Part shown: positions 1 to 6,009 of the stretch, in pieces
How the letters are laid out: each line of letters starts with the position of its first letter
Numbering within the stretch: the first letter of the stretch is position 1
Source of the DNA: Gammaproteobacteria bacterium
GTDB lineage: Bacteria; Pseudomonadota; Gammaproteobacteria; JAPPPA01
Reading direction: 5' to 3'
DNA length: 7,112 nt
Assembly: GCA_028817755.1 (NCBI GenBank)
Contig: JAPPPA010000042.1
Location: 1-7,112 of the forward strand
The notes under the pieces: generated by a model
What the model was told of the DNA's origin: nothing
The model's database searches: none
What the model saw: the letters and a program-made list of their open reading frames with translations, nothing else
Made by a program: the position numbers and the translations under genes

Positions 1-10
1 GGCTAAAGGA

Positions 11-34
11 AAGGCCGCAAAAGCGGCCTTTTTT
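11..34. terminator. Intrinsic terminator, probably bidirectional
   Basis: An 8-bp perfect stem (AAGGCCGC at 11-18 pairing with GCGGCCTT at 23-30) encloses an AAAA loop. On the plus strand it runs straight into a T tract (29-34), so it would stop a transcript arriving from the left of the window. On the minus strand the hairpin is followed by TCCTTT, a weaker U-tract. It begins right at the stop codon of the small minus-strand gene (stop at 33-35), so it most likely also ends the symporter/small-protein transcript. Confidence 0.85.
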
Positions 35-302
35 ACTTGGTTTCCGACGAACTCTCGGAGTCTTTTGGATTCGTTAAGCTTTGCCAAAACTCTCGCAATG
101 CGGCAAATCGATGTCCAACATGCTCTAGGTGTTCATCAATACGTAGGATCTCTTTGTGTTGAGATTTCTCCGCGCGGCGCTCTAACTCAGCATGCAGCTT
201 GGCTATCGCCTCTTCTGCTTTACGCTCTAGCTTGCGCAGTTTTTTGTCCGACGCTTTTTTAAGGTCTTTTTTACGCTTTGGAAATTCGTATGTGTCACTC
301 AT
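33..302 (-). CDS. Small highly charged coiled-coil-like protein, function unknown
   Basis: This gene encodes 89 residues, ATG at 300-302 and TAA at 33-35. I do not recognise the family. Residues about 8-50 are almost all Lys, Arg, Glu, Ala and Leu in a pattern suggesting one long amphipathic helix or coiled coil. A second helical stretch (about 52-75) has His, Phe and Trp. The tail is Ser/Glu/Lys-rich and probably disordered. There is no signal peptide, membrane segment or cysteine, so a cytoplasmic protein is likely. A purine-rich stretch (AAGGG at 313-317, with GGAT closer) precedes the start. It lies 33 bases after the Na+/phosphate symporter gene on the same strand with no terminator between, so co-transcription is likely. 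It is far too short to be a PhoU protein. That it is a real gene is inferred from its position between the symporter and a terminator and from its protein-like composition. A functional link to phosphate uptake is only a guess. Confidence 0.7.
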   Translation of the reverse strand: MSDTYEFPKRKKDLKKASDKKLRKLERKAEEAIAKLHAELERRAEKSQHKEILRIDEHLEHVGHRFAALREFWQSLTNPKDSESSSETK

Positions 303-335
303 AAACCATCCACCCTTAATAATTATCCAACCACG

Positions 336-1466
336 CTATAGCAGCGAGGTCACGCCCAAACAAACCGCGGGCAACACAAAGAACAAGCCCAGAATATAGA
401 ACAACGCGACTAGCTTATTTTCTGCCGCAATATGGCCCATCCGTTCTGCCGCCGTTACCGGCAGATTACGTAGGAATGGCAAGCCGAAAATCAAGGCCAC
501 ACCGAGCACGTTAAAGGCCAAGTGCACAAACGCAATTTGCAGCGCCTCGGTCTGGAAGCTAGTCACCGCTGTTGCAGCCAGCAGTGCCGTTACGCAGGTA
601 CCGATATTAGCACCTAGCGTGAATGGGTAGATTTGCTTCAGACCGAAGGAACCCGAACCCGCCAAAGGCACCATCAACGAGGTTGTGGTTGATGAAGACT
701 GTACCAATACGGTGACAACCGAACCCGACATGATGCCAGTCAACGGGCCACGACCAATCGCCCAATCCATAATCAGACGAGCACGACCGACAAGTAGGCG
801 GTTAAGCAGTTTGCCAATCAGGCTAATCGACAAGAAGATAACCAAGATGCCGCCCGCGATCAGCAACATACCGCCCAGAATCGTATCTAGGTTCCCCACC
901 AAGTCTTTAGCGGAATTAACCAATGGCTTGGTAGCGGTTTTAACAAAGTTCAGCTCTTTCATCGATGCATCTTGCAGCGTGAACATTCCCGCCATCGAAG
1001 CTGCTAATTTCTCCAAAAAGCCAAACATCATTTCCAGCGGCAAGAAAATCAACACGCAAAGCACGTTGAAAAAGTCGTGTACTGTCGCCGCTGAAAAGGC
1101 ACGTCGAAACTCTTCTTTCTCGCGTACATGACCAAGGGAAACAATCGTATTAGTGATAGAAGTACCGATATTGGCACCCATCATCATTGGCACCGCAATC
1201 GTTACCGGCAAGCCGCCTGCAACCAAGCCAACAATAATTGACGTTACCGTAGAAGAGGACTGAATTAAGGCAGTAGCCAAAGTGCCCACAACCAAGCCAG
1301 CAAAGGGGTTGGTAGCGAACTCAAACAACTCTTTGGCGTGGTCACCAGACGCCATCTTAAAGCCCGAACCAATCAGGCTAACCGAGCAAATCAGTAGATA
1401 AACCAAAGCCGCAACGGACACCCACTGCCACCACTTGCTTTTCCCAGCTTCCATTTCCGCTGTCAT
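336..1466 (-). CDS. nptA: Na+/phosphate symporter, NptA/SLC34-like (Na/Pi cotransporter family)
   Basis: This is a 376-residue inner-membrane protein expected to import inorganic phosphate with sodium ions. The family hallmark is two inverted repeats, each with a QSSS motif. Here QSSSTVTS is at residues 69-76 and QSSSTTTS at 256-263. Each is followed by a GANIGT segment (97-102 and 285-290). The first repeat runs from about residue 50 to 150 and the second from about 240 to 335. A final hydrophobic segment ends the protein near 352-372, and a short cytoplasmic-type N-terminus precedes a membrane helix at about 15-35. The length matches NptA of Vibrio cholerae as I recall it (about 380 residues). 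It lacks the C-terminal PhoU-like domain that many bacterial relatives (YjbB type) carry. The start is ATG at 1464-1466 with GGAG at 1472-1475 as ribosome binding site, five bases upstream. A small charged protein gene follows 33 bases downstream. The family call is secure; the symbol nptA is by resemblance. Confidence 0.85.
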   Translation of the reverse strand: MTAEMEAGKSKWWQWVSVAALVYLLICSVSLIGSGFKMASGDHAKELFEFATNPFAGLVVGTLATALIQSSSTVTSIIVGLVAGGLPVTIAVPMMMGANIGTSITNTIVSLGHVREKEEFRRAFSAATVHDFFNVLCVLIFLPLEMMFGFLEKLAASMAGMFTLQDASMKELNFVKTATKPLVNSAKDLVGNLDTILGGMLLIAGGILVIFLSISLIGKLLNRLLVGRARLIMDWAIGRGPLTGIMSGSVVTVLVQSSSTTTSLMVPLAGSGSFGLKQIYPFTLGANIGTCVTALLAATAVTSFQTEALQIAFVHLAFNVLGVALIFGLPFLRNLPVTAAERMGHIAAENKLVALFYILGLFFVLPAVCLGVTSLL

Positions 1467-1577
1467 TTCAACTCCAGCTATTTTTCAATTGGTTAACGCG
1501 ATGGCCCACTACAGCGGCCACCTAAGAATAAGTAGATTGTCGCAATTTTACGGCAATCAAAGGAGTTTTCATGCCCC
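1467..1577 (-). promoter_or_regulatory. Upstream region of the symporter gene
   Basis: This stretch lies between the second terminator and the symporter start, so it should carry the symporter promoter on the minus strand. I see a Shine-Dalgarno GGAG (1472-1475) but no -35/-10 pair that stands out; several TTG- and TATTCT-like hexamers are present at poor spacing. No convincing Pho box is present. Short open frames crossing this stretch on both strands look like chance. Confidence 0.4.
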
Positions 1578-1608
1578 AAAAAAAGCCCCAATCTTTCGAT
1601 TGAGGCTT
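1578..1608 (-). terminator. Intrinsic terminator, minus strand (second after groEL)
   Basis: An 11-bp stem with one mismatch (1583-1593 with 1598-1608) closes a four-base loop. Read on the minus strand, the right arm ends in GGGGCTT and is followed by T residues, giving seven T in a row (the A run at 1578-1584 on the plus strand). It is a textbook terminator for minus-strand transcription. It lies about 55 bases beyond the first groEL terminator and upstream of the symporter gene. It is either a backup terminator for groESL or the end of a short separate transcript. Confidence 0.8.
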
Positions 1609-1662
1609 CTTTACTGATCAGAGCAAGCGAGACGTTCGAAAGCAATTCTCCAGCGTCCCAAA

Positions 1663-1696
1663 CGAAAAACCCCAAGCAAAAAGCTCGGGGTTTTCG
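1663..1696. terminator. Intrinsic terminator after groEL, T-rich on both strands
   Basis: A long stem (1663-1677 with 1683-1696, one mismatch and one bulged A) surrounds an A-rich five-base loop. Its core is CCCC (1670-1673) paired with GGGG (1687-1690), flanked by an A tract on one side and a T tract on the other. This gives a U-tract in either direction. Its position about 100 bases beyond the groEL stop codon makes it the primary terminator of groESL. Confidence 0.8.
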
Positions 1697-1700
1697 TGGT

Positions 1701-1790
1701 GCGATAGCGGTGCGAGTACAAGGCGGAGCCGAGGAAGCGTACGACTAGTACGTGACGCAGGCTCCAACGCAGTAATCGCGCCGCTAGTGC
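1701..1790. repeat. Imperfect palindromic intergenic element, REP-like
   Basis: This is a roughly 90-bp imperfect inverted repeat centred on ACTAGT (1744-1749). The outer arms 1701-1719 and 1772-1790 match at 15 of 19 positions. An inner pair, GGAGCC (1725-1730) and GGCTCC (1760-1765), is perfect. Near the centre GCGT and ACG/CGT segments also pair with small bulges. Weaker pairing may extend to about 1692 and 1797. It begins within a few bases of the groEL stop codon and lies before the first terminator, so the groESL mRNA would carry it as a 3' hairpin. It reminds me of dispersed palindromic repeats seen between genes of marine gammaproteobacteria and pseudomonads. Copy number cannot be seen from a single copy, so 'repeat' is an inference from shape and memory. 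Confidence 0.6.
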
Positions 1791-1797
1791 GGCACGA

Positions 1798-3447
1798 TTA
1801 CATCATGCCGGGCATGCCGCCGCCCATACCACCCATGCCGCCCATATCAGGCATTGCAGGGCCGTCATCTTTAGGCAACTCAGAAACCATGCACTCAGTG
1901 GTCAGCATTAGAGCTGATACAGAGGCTGCGTTTTGCAGTGCAGAACGGGTTACTTTGGCTGGATCTAGGATGCCCATTTCGATCATGTCGCCGTACTCTG
2001 AGGTAGCAGCGTTGAAACCGTAGGTGCCTTCGCCGTTAGCTACGTTGTCTAGAACAACGGCAGCTTCTTCGCCAGCGTTGCTGGTGATTTGGCGTAGTGG
2101 CTCTTCAACAGAACGTAGCAGGATGGCGATACCGGTGTCTTGGTCGGCGTTGCTGCCTTCAAGTGACGAGATAGCGGCTTTGGCGCGAACCAGAGCAACA
2201 CCACCGCCCGCTACGATGCCTTCTTCTACGGCAGCGCGGGTAGCGTGTAGCGCGTCTTCAACACGGGCTTTTTTCTCTTTCATTTCGATTTCGGTGGCTG
2301 CGCCAACCTTAATCACGGCTACACCGCCCGCTAGCTTAGCAACACGCTCTTGTAGCTTTTCGCGATCGTAATCTGAAGAGACTTCTTCGATTTGAGCACG
2401 GATGTGCTTAACGCGATCTTCAATCACAGCAGCGTTACCAGCACCATCAACGATGGTGGTGTTTTCTTTGCTGATTTGAACAGTCTTAGCTGAGCCAAGA
2501 TCTTCCAAAGTCGCTTTTTCTAGGCTTAGGCCTACTTCTTCAGCGATCACGGTGCCGCCGGTAAGAATTGCGATGTCTTCTAGGATCGCTTTACGACGAT
2601 CACCAAAGCCTGGCGCTTTAACAGCCGCTACTTTTACGATGCCGCGCATGTTGTTTACTACCAAGGTCGCTAGGGCTTCGCCTTCTACGTCTTCAGCAAT
2701 AATCATTAGGCTGCGGCCCGCTTTCGCTACGCCTTCTAGTAGAGGCAGTAGGTCACGGATGTTGCTGATCTTTTTGTCGAACAGCAGGATAAATGGGTTT
2801 TCTAGCTCCACTAGCTGGGTTTCAGCTTTGTTGATGAAGTATGGCGATAGGTAGCCGCGGTCGAACTGCATACCTTCTACTACGTCTAGCTCGTTCTCTA
2901 GGCCTGAACCATCTTCAACGGTGATAACGCCTTCTTTGCCAACTTTGTCCATGGCTTCAGCAATGATGTCGCCAACTTCTTGGTCAGAGTTTGCAGAGAT
3001 AGAACCAACCTGTGCGATCGCTTTGTTGTCTTCACAGGGCTTGGCTTGGGCGTGAATTTGCTCAACCAACGCAGCAGCAGCTTTGTCGATACCACGCTTA
3101 AGGTCCATTGGGTTAGCGCCAGCGGCTACGGCTTTTAGGCCTTCACGCAGGATGGCTTGAGCTAGAACGGTCGCGGTAGTGGTGCCGTCGCCCGCAGTGT
3201 CTGAGGTTTTGCTAGACACTTCTTTAACTAGCTGTGCGCCCATGTTTTCTAGCGCATCTTCTAGTTCAATTTCTTTAGCAACCGATACACCGTCTTTAGT
3301 CACGGTTGGGGCGCCGAATGATTTTTCTAGCACCACGTTACGGCCTTTAGGGCCTAGGGTTACTTTTACGGCGTTTGCTAGGGTGTTTACACCAGCAAAC
3401 ATACGCGCGCGCGCGTCATCACCAAAACGTACGTCTTTTGCACTCAT
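1798..3447 (-). CDS. groEL: Chaperonin GroEL (Hsp60)
   Basis: GroEL is the 60-kDa ATP-driven chaperonin that forms a double heptameric ring in the cytoplasm and folds proteins with the GroES lid. The protein has 549 residues, the usual length (E. coli has 548). Diagnostic features are LGPKGR (31-36), the nucleotide-binding DGTTT (87-91), Asp52, catalytic Asp398, and the chaperonin signature ending in GGG at 414-416. The apical domain occupies about 190-375. The C-terminus is the Gly/Met-rich flexible tail (from about 535) that projects into the cavity. The start is ATG at 3445-3447, preceded by AAGGA (3455-3459). The stop is TAA at 1798-1800. It lies 34 bases after groES and shares the groES promoter. 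Codon use is strongly skewed: 16 of the first 22 leucines are CTA, unlike dsbD nearby, as expected for a very highly expressed gene in a host that favours this codon. Confidence 0.98.
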   Translation of the reverse strand: MSAKDVRFGDDARARMFAGVNTLANAVKVTLGPKGRNVVLEKSFGAPTVTKDGVSVAKEIELEDALENMGAQLVKEVSSKTSDTAGDGTTTATVLAQAILREGLKAVAAGANPMDLKRGIDKAAAALVEQIHAQAKPCEDNKAIAQVGSISANSDQEVGDIIAEAMDKVGKEGVITVEDGSGLENELDVVEGMQFDRGYLSPYFINKAETQLVELENPFILLFDKKISNIRDLLPLLEGVAKAGRSLMIIAEDVEGEALATLVVNNMRGIVKVAAVKAPGFGDRRKAILEDIAILTGGTVIAEEVGLSLEKATLEDLGSAKTVQISKENTTIVDGAGNAAVIEDRVKHIRAQIEEVSSDYDREKLQERVAKLAGGVAVIKVGAATEIEMKEKKARVEDALHATRAAVEEGIVAGGGVALVRAKAAISSLEGSNADQDTGIAILLRSVEEPLRQITSNAGEEAAVVLDNVANGEGTYGFNAATSEYGDMIEMGILDPAKVTRSALQNAASVSALMLTTECMVSELPKDDGPAMPDMGGMGGMGGGMPGMM

Positions 3448-3481
3448 GGTTAATTCCTTGTCTTTCTACTGAGCGGGCTGC

Positions 3482-3769
3482 TTACGCAACAACCGCAAGA
3501 ATGTCGTCTTCAGCAAGAACTACTAGCTCTTGGCCGTCTACTTTGATCTTGTTGCCGCCGTATTCTTTAAAGAACACGTTTTCGCCAACTTGTACGCCTA
3601 CTGCGCGGACTTCACCGCTTTCTAGGGTTTTACCTGGGCCTACAGCAACCACTTCACCCATCGCAGGCTTTTCGGTAGCTGAACCAGGGAGAACAATGCC
3701 GCCCGCCGAGGTGGTTTCTTCTTCTACGCGCTTGATAACAACGCGATCCTGTAAAGGACGAATGCTCAT
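3482..3769 (-). CDS. groES: Co-chaperonin GroES (Hsp10)
   Basis: GroES forms the seven-membered lid that caps GroEL and closes the folding chamber. The chosen start, ATG at 3767-3769, gives 95 residues beginning MSIRPLQDRV, the standard GroES N-terminus and length. An AGGAG ribosome binding site (3778-3782) sits eight bases upstream. An in-frame ATG seven codons earlier (3788-3790) would place that site inside the coding region, so it is rejected. The mobile loop that docks onto GroEL is visible at about residues 17-34, with the hydrophobic tripeptide IVL. The roof region follows around 45-58. The stop TAA is at 3482-3484. It is the first gene of the groESL operon; its upstream region carries a heat-shock-type promoter and a CIRCE operator. 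Confidence 0.97.
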   Translation of the reverse strand: MSIRPLQDRVVIKRVEEETTSAGGIVLPGSATEKPAMGEVVAVGPGKTLESGEVRAVGVQVGENVFFKEYGGNKIKVDGQELVVLAEDDILAVVA

Positions 3770-3777
3770 GGAAAGAT

Positions 3778-3782
3778 CTCCT
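3778..3782 (-). promoter_or_regulatory. groES ribosome binding site (decides the start)
   Basis: AGGAG on the minus strand, eight bases before ATG at 3767-3769. It selects the 95-residue GroES over the seven-codon longer reading frame. Confidence 0.85.
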
Positions 3783-3818
3783 AAATCCATGTCATGTATT
3801 TATGAGCACTAACAAGAA

Positions 3819-3845
3819 TTAGCACTCTCCGAATTCGAGTGCTAA
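3819..3845 (-). promoter_or_regulatory. CIRCE operator for the HrcA repressor
   Basis: The sequence is TTAGCACTC, nine bases, then GAGTGCTAA. This is an exact match to the CIRCE consensus in both arms and in spacer length. HrcA binds CIRCE to repress groE and dnaK operons until heat or misfolded protein draws GroEL away. Here it begins at the last base of the putative -10 element and should span the transcription start, ideal for blocking RNA polymerase. It would also be partly retained in the mRNA leader. A degenerate extra half-site (GAGCACTAA, 3804-3812, seven of nine matching an arm) lies closer to groES and may be chance. No hrcA gene is in the window. Confidence 0.95.
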
Positions 3846-3873
3846 TACTAGGGGCGACTTTCTAGGTTTCAAG
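3845..3873 (-). promoter_or_regulatory. groESL promoter: sigma-32-like with overlapping sigma-70-like -10
   Basis: On the minus strand CTTGAAA (3867-3873) is followed after 12 bases by CCCCTAGT (3847-3854). This resembles the RpoH (sigma-32) consensus of CTTGAAA, roughly 11-16 bases, and CCCCAT-rich -10. The same region offers a sigma-70-like pair: TTGAAA (3867-3872) and TAGTAT (3845-3850) at 16-base spacing. The predicted start falls inside the CIRCE operator, leaving a leader of about 70 bases before groES. The promoter assignment is by motif only. Confidence 0.7.
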
Positions 3874-3917
3874 TGCGAAAATAGCTTTTTGCAAGAAAAA
3901 ACTGGCAAATAGAGCGT

Positions 3918-4256
3918 ATGGCATCCAATCCGCTACTGATGGCGTTTACTAACTGCGGCAGCCGCGAGGAAGCGGACCGCATTGCGCATTGGTTAGTGGA
4001 ACAAGAATTGGCAGCTTGTGTGAACATACTGCCTGCGGTGCAATCGGTGTATCGCTGGCAAGGCAAGTTGGAACAAGCCGAAGAAGTCACCTTGTTAATT
4101 AAAACCAGCGCCCGCCAGTTAGAAACCATAAAAACCGCGCTGCCAGAGCAACATAGTTATGAACTACCGGAGCTTTGCGCAGTCGAGATAAGGGATGGAT
4201 TGCCCGCCTATTTAAACTGGGTACACGAGAACCTAAGTGATGACATTACGCCTTAA
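3918..4256 (+). CDS. cutA: Divalent-cation tolerance protein CutA
   Basis: CutA is a small, very stable trimeric protein linked in E. coli to copper tolerance and to dsbD; its precise role remains unsettled. The 112-residue product shows the family's conserved blocks: LAACVNILP (31-39), YRWQGKLEQAEEV (45-57), the IKT that follows (61-63), and HSYELPEL (79-86). Cys13 and Cys34 line up with the two E. coli cysteines reported to bind copper. The start is ATG at 3918. I see no clear Shine-Dalgarno before it (only AGAG); a second ATG at 3939 is no better and would remove conserved sequence. The gene is divergent from groES, with about 45 bases between the groES -35 element and this start. It is the first gene of a run cutA-dsbD-tlpA; its last 17 bases overlap dsbD. 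Confidence 0.93.
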   Translation: MASNPLLMAFTNCGSREEADRIAHWLVEQELAACVNILPAVQSVYRWQGKLEQAEEVTLLIKTSARQLETIKTALPEQHSYELPELCAVEIRDGLPAYLNWVHENLSDDITP

Positions 4257-6009
4257 AACACTCACGCCGTTATTCGCGCTATTTACGCTGCTATTTGCCT
4301 GCAATGCGTTCGCCAACCTATTTGGCGGCGGAGACGATGAGCTAAATCTACTGCCTGCCGAAGAAGCCTTTGTGCTGAATGCACGGATGTTAGACAACGG
4401 CACCATTCACGCCAATTGGTTTATTGCCGACGAGTACTACCTTTATAAGCATCAGTTTAAATTTACCGCGCTGACCGAAGGCGTGGAACTAGGCGAACCC
4501 CAAATCCCAGATGGCAAAGCCAAAACCGATGCCGTGTTTGGCGATGTTGAGGTGTATTACCACAACGTTGATATTCAGATTCCGGTACTGAAAGCCCCAG
4601 ACGGCCCGTTTGAAGTAGAGCTACGCAACCAAGGCTGCGCCGAGATTGGGCTGTGCTATCCACCACAGAAAAACGTAGTGAGCTTTACTCTACCCGAGCA
4701 GATAACTACGAGCACCGACAACAACGCTGCCAGCAAGCCCACCAACGGCGATGGCAGCAGCGAGTTAGCAGACTTACTAAACCGCTCCCCGCTTTGGGCC
4801 ATTTTGGTGTTTGCGGGCCTCGGCGTACTGCTGAGCTTTAACCCTTGCTCGTACCCGATGTACCCCATTCTGTCTCGCATTATTGTCGGCCAAGGTACCG
4901 AAATTACCCGCGCCAAAGGCGTGAGTTTGTCGCTAGCGTATGTGATCCCCATGGCGGCCATGTACGCCGTTGCTGGTGCCTTAATTGCACTGGCTGGGCA
5001 AAACCTCTTTGCCGCCTTTCAAAGCCCGATATGGCTCGGTGCGGTGATTGCGATTCTGCTGTTGCTGTCGCTCTCTATGTTTGGGTTTTACGAGCTGCAA
5101 TTGCCGGCCAGCCTGCAAACCAAGCTAAACAACGTGAGCGAAAACCAGAAGAGCGGCAGCTATGCCGGTGCCGCAGCAATGGGCGCCATTTCGGCTTTAG
5201 TGGTTGGTGCTTGCGTATTACCGCCGCTCACCGCTGCCCTACTCTTTATTAGCCAAAGCGGTAATGTGGTACTCGGTGCCGCCGCAATGTTTGCCTTTGG
5301 TTTAGGCATGGGCGTGCCCTTGGTGGCCATTGGTTTTTCAGCTGGTTGGTTATTACCAAAAGCCGGCGCATGGATGGAAAGCATTAAACGCGTTTTCGGC
5401 CTCTTGCTGATTGCGGCGGCTATTTATATCGGCTCTCGCCTATTACCAGAGAGCCTCACCTTGGCGCTTTGGGGCTTACTGCTGATCGGCACCGGCATGT
5501 GGCTAGGCGCGCTGAAAACTAACCAACACGGCAAGGCACTGTTTGTGCAGGTAGTGGGCATCGCCAGCTTGTTATGGGGTGCAACCGCCTTAGTGGGTGC
5601 GGCACAAGGTAATAGCGATTTATTTAAACCGCTTAGCGGTTCTGACGCAGCCACCGCTAAAGCAGAAACCCGCTGGCTATATGCAGGCAATCAAGCCGAA
5701 TTGGAAACATTGCTGGCCCAACACCCGCAAGCAATGGTGGATATTTATGCCGACTGGTGCATTCCCTGCAAGGTGATGGAGAAAACGGTTTTTCCTCACC
5801 CTGATGTGCGAGCAGCATTAGCAGGCCGTACGCTGATTAAAGTGGATGTGACCGATGACAACGACTCCCACAAACAGCTGAAAGCGGCCTTTAATATTAT
5901 TAACCCACCTACCGTGATGTTTTTTAACAACAACAGCGAAGTGCCGGGCAGCCGCATTACCGGCGAAATTAATGCCGAGCAATTTTTGCAACATATCCAG
6001 TCACTATGA
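4240..6009 (+). CDS. dsbD: Thiol:disulfide interchange protein DsbD
   Basis: DsbD moves electrons from cytoplasmic thioredoxin across the inner membrane to periplasmic thiol proteins. With ATG at 4240 it has 589 residues. A signal peptide covers about 1-25 (cleavage after AFA likely). The periplasmic alpha domain holds Cys133 and Cys139 in GCAEIGLCYPP. A polar linker follows (about 153-183), then eight membrane segments (about 185-455). Cys203 (in SFNPCSYPMYP) and Cys325 (in VVGACVLPPL) are the membrane redox pair. The C-terminal thioredoxin domain has WCIPC (Cys507, Cys510) and cis-Pro557. All six redox cysteines are present. A GTG three bases earlier (4237) could also start, adding one Met. 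The start overlaps the end of cutA, with only a weak purine-rich stretch upstream, suggesting translational coupling. A Cys in the signal peptide (LLFAC) gives only a poor lipobox, so a lipoprotein is unlikely. Confidence 0.96.
   Translation: MTLRLKTLTPLFALFTLLFACNAFANLFGGGDDELNLLPAEEAFVLNARMLDNGTIHANWFIADEYYLYKHQFKFTALTEGVELGEPQIPDGKAKTDAVFGDVEVYYHNVDIQIPVLKAPDGPFEVELRNQGCAEIGLCYPPQKNVVSFTLPEQITTSTDNNAASKPTNGDGSSELADLLNRSPLWAILVFAGLGVLLSFNPCSYPMYPILSRIIVGQGTEITRAKGVSLSLAYVIPMAAMYAVAGALIALAGQNLFAAFQSPIWLGAVIAILLLLSLSMFGFYELQLPASLQTKLNNVSENQKSGSYAGAAAMGAISALVVGACVLPPLTAALLFISQSGNVVLGAAAMFAFGLGMGVPLVAIGFSAGWLLPKAGAWMESIKRVFGLLLIAAAIYIGSRLLPESLTLALWGLLLIGTGMWLGALKTNQHGKALFVQVVGIASLLWGATALVGAAQGNSDLFKPLSGSDAATAKAETRWLYAGNQAELETLLAQHPQAMVDIYADWCIPCKVMEKTVFPHPDVRAALAGRTLIKVDVTDDNDSHKQLKAAFNIINPPTVMFFNNNSEVPGSRITGEINAEQFLQHIQSL

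Noticed and set aside
1460..1466. CTGTCAT resembling half a Pho box near the phosphate symporter start
   Set aside because: It is formed by the start codon region itself and has no second half-site at the required spacing.
1493..1675. A 60-codon open frame on the minus strand between groEL and the symporter
   Set aside because: It runs through both terminator hairpins, has no ribosome binding site and its product has no recognisable features.
2024..2371. A 115-codon open frame antisense to groEL
   Set aside because: It is a shadow of groEL codon bias, with an Ala/Ser/Thr-rich product of no known family.
3403..3416. Alternating CG run that could form Z-DNA
   Set aside because: It lies within groEL codons for Asp-Ala-Arg-Ala-Arg, which explain it; there is no other sign of function.
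3770..3790. Seven-codon N-terminal extension of GroES from an upstream ATG
   Set aside because: It would swallow the AGGAG ribosome binding site and the extra residues are absent from the GroES family.
3179..3812. Long plus-strand open frames opposite groES and the start of groEL
   Set aside because: They are antisense to two strongly conserved genes, have Ser/Arg-rich low-complexity products, and fit the open antisense frames caused by biased codon use.
4240..4320. DsbD as a lipoprotein because of a Cys in the signal peptide
   Set aside because: The residue at -2 is Phe, a poor lipobox, and a normal signal peptidase I site (AFA) follows.
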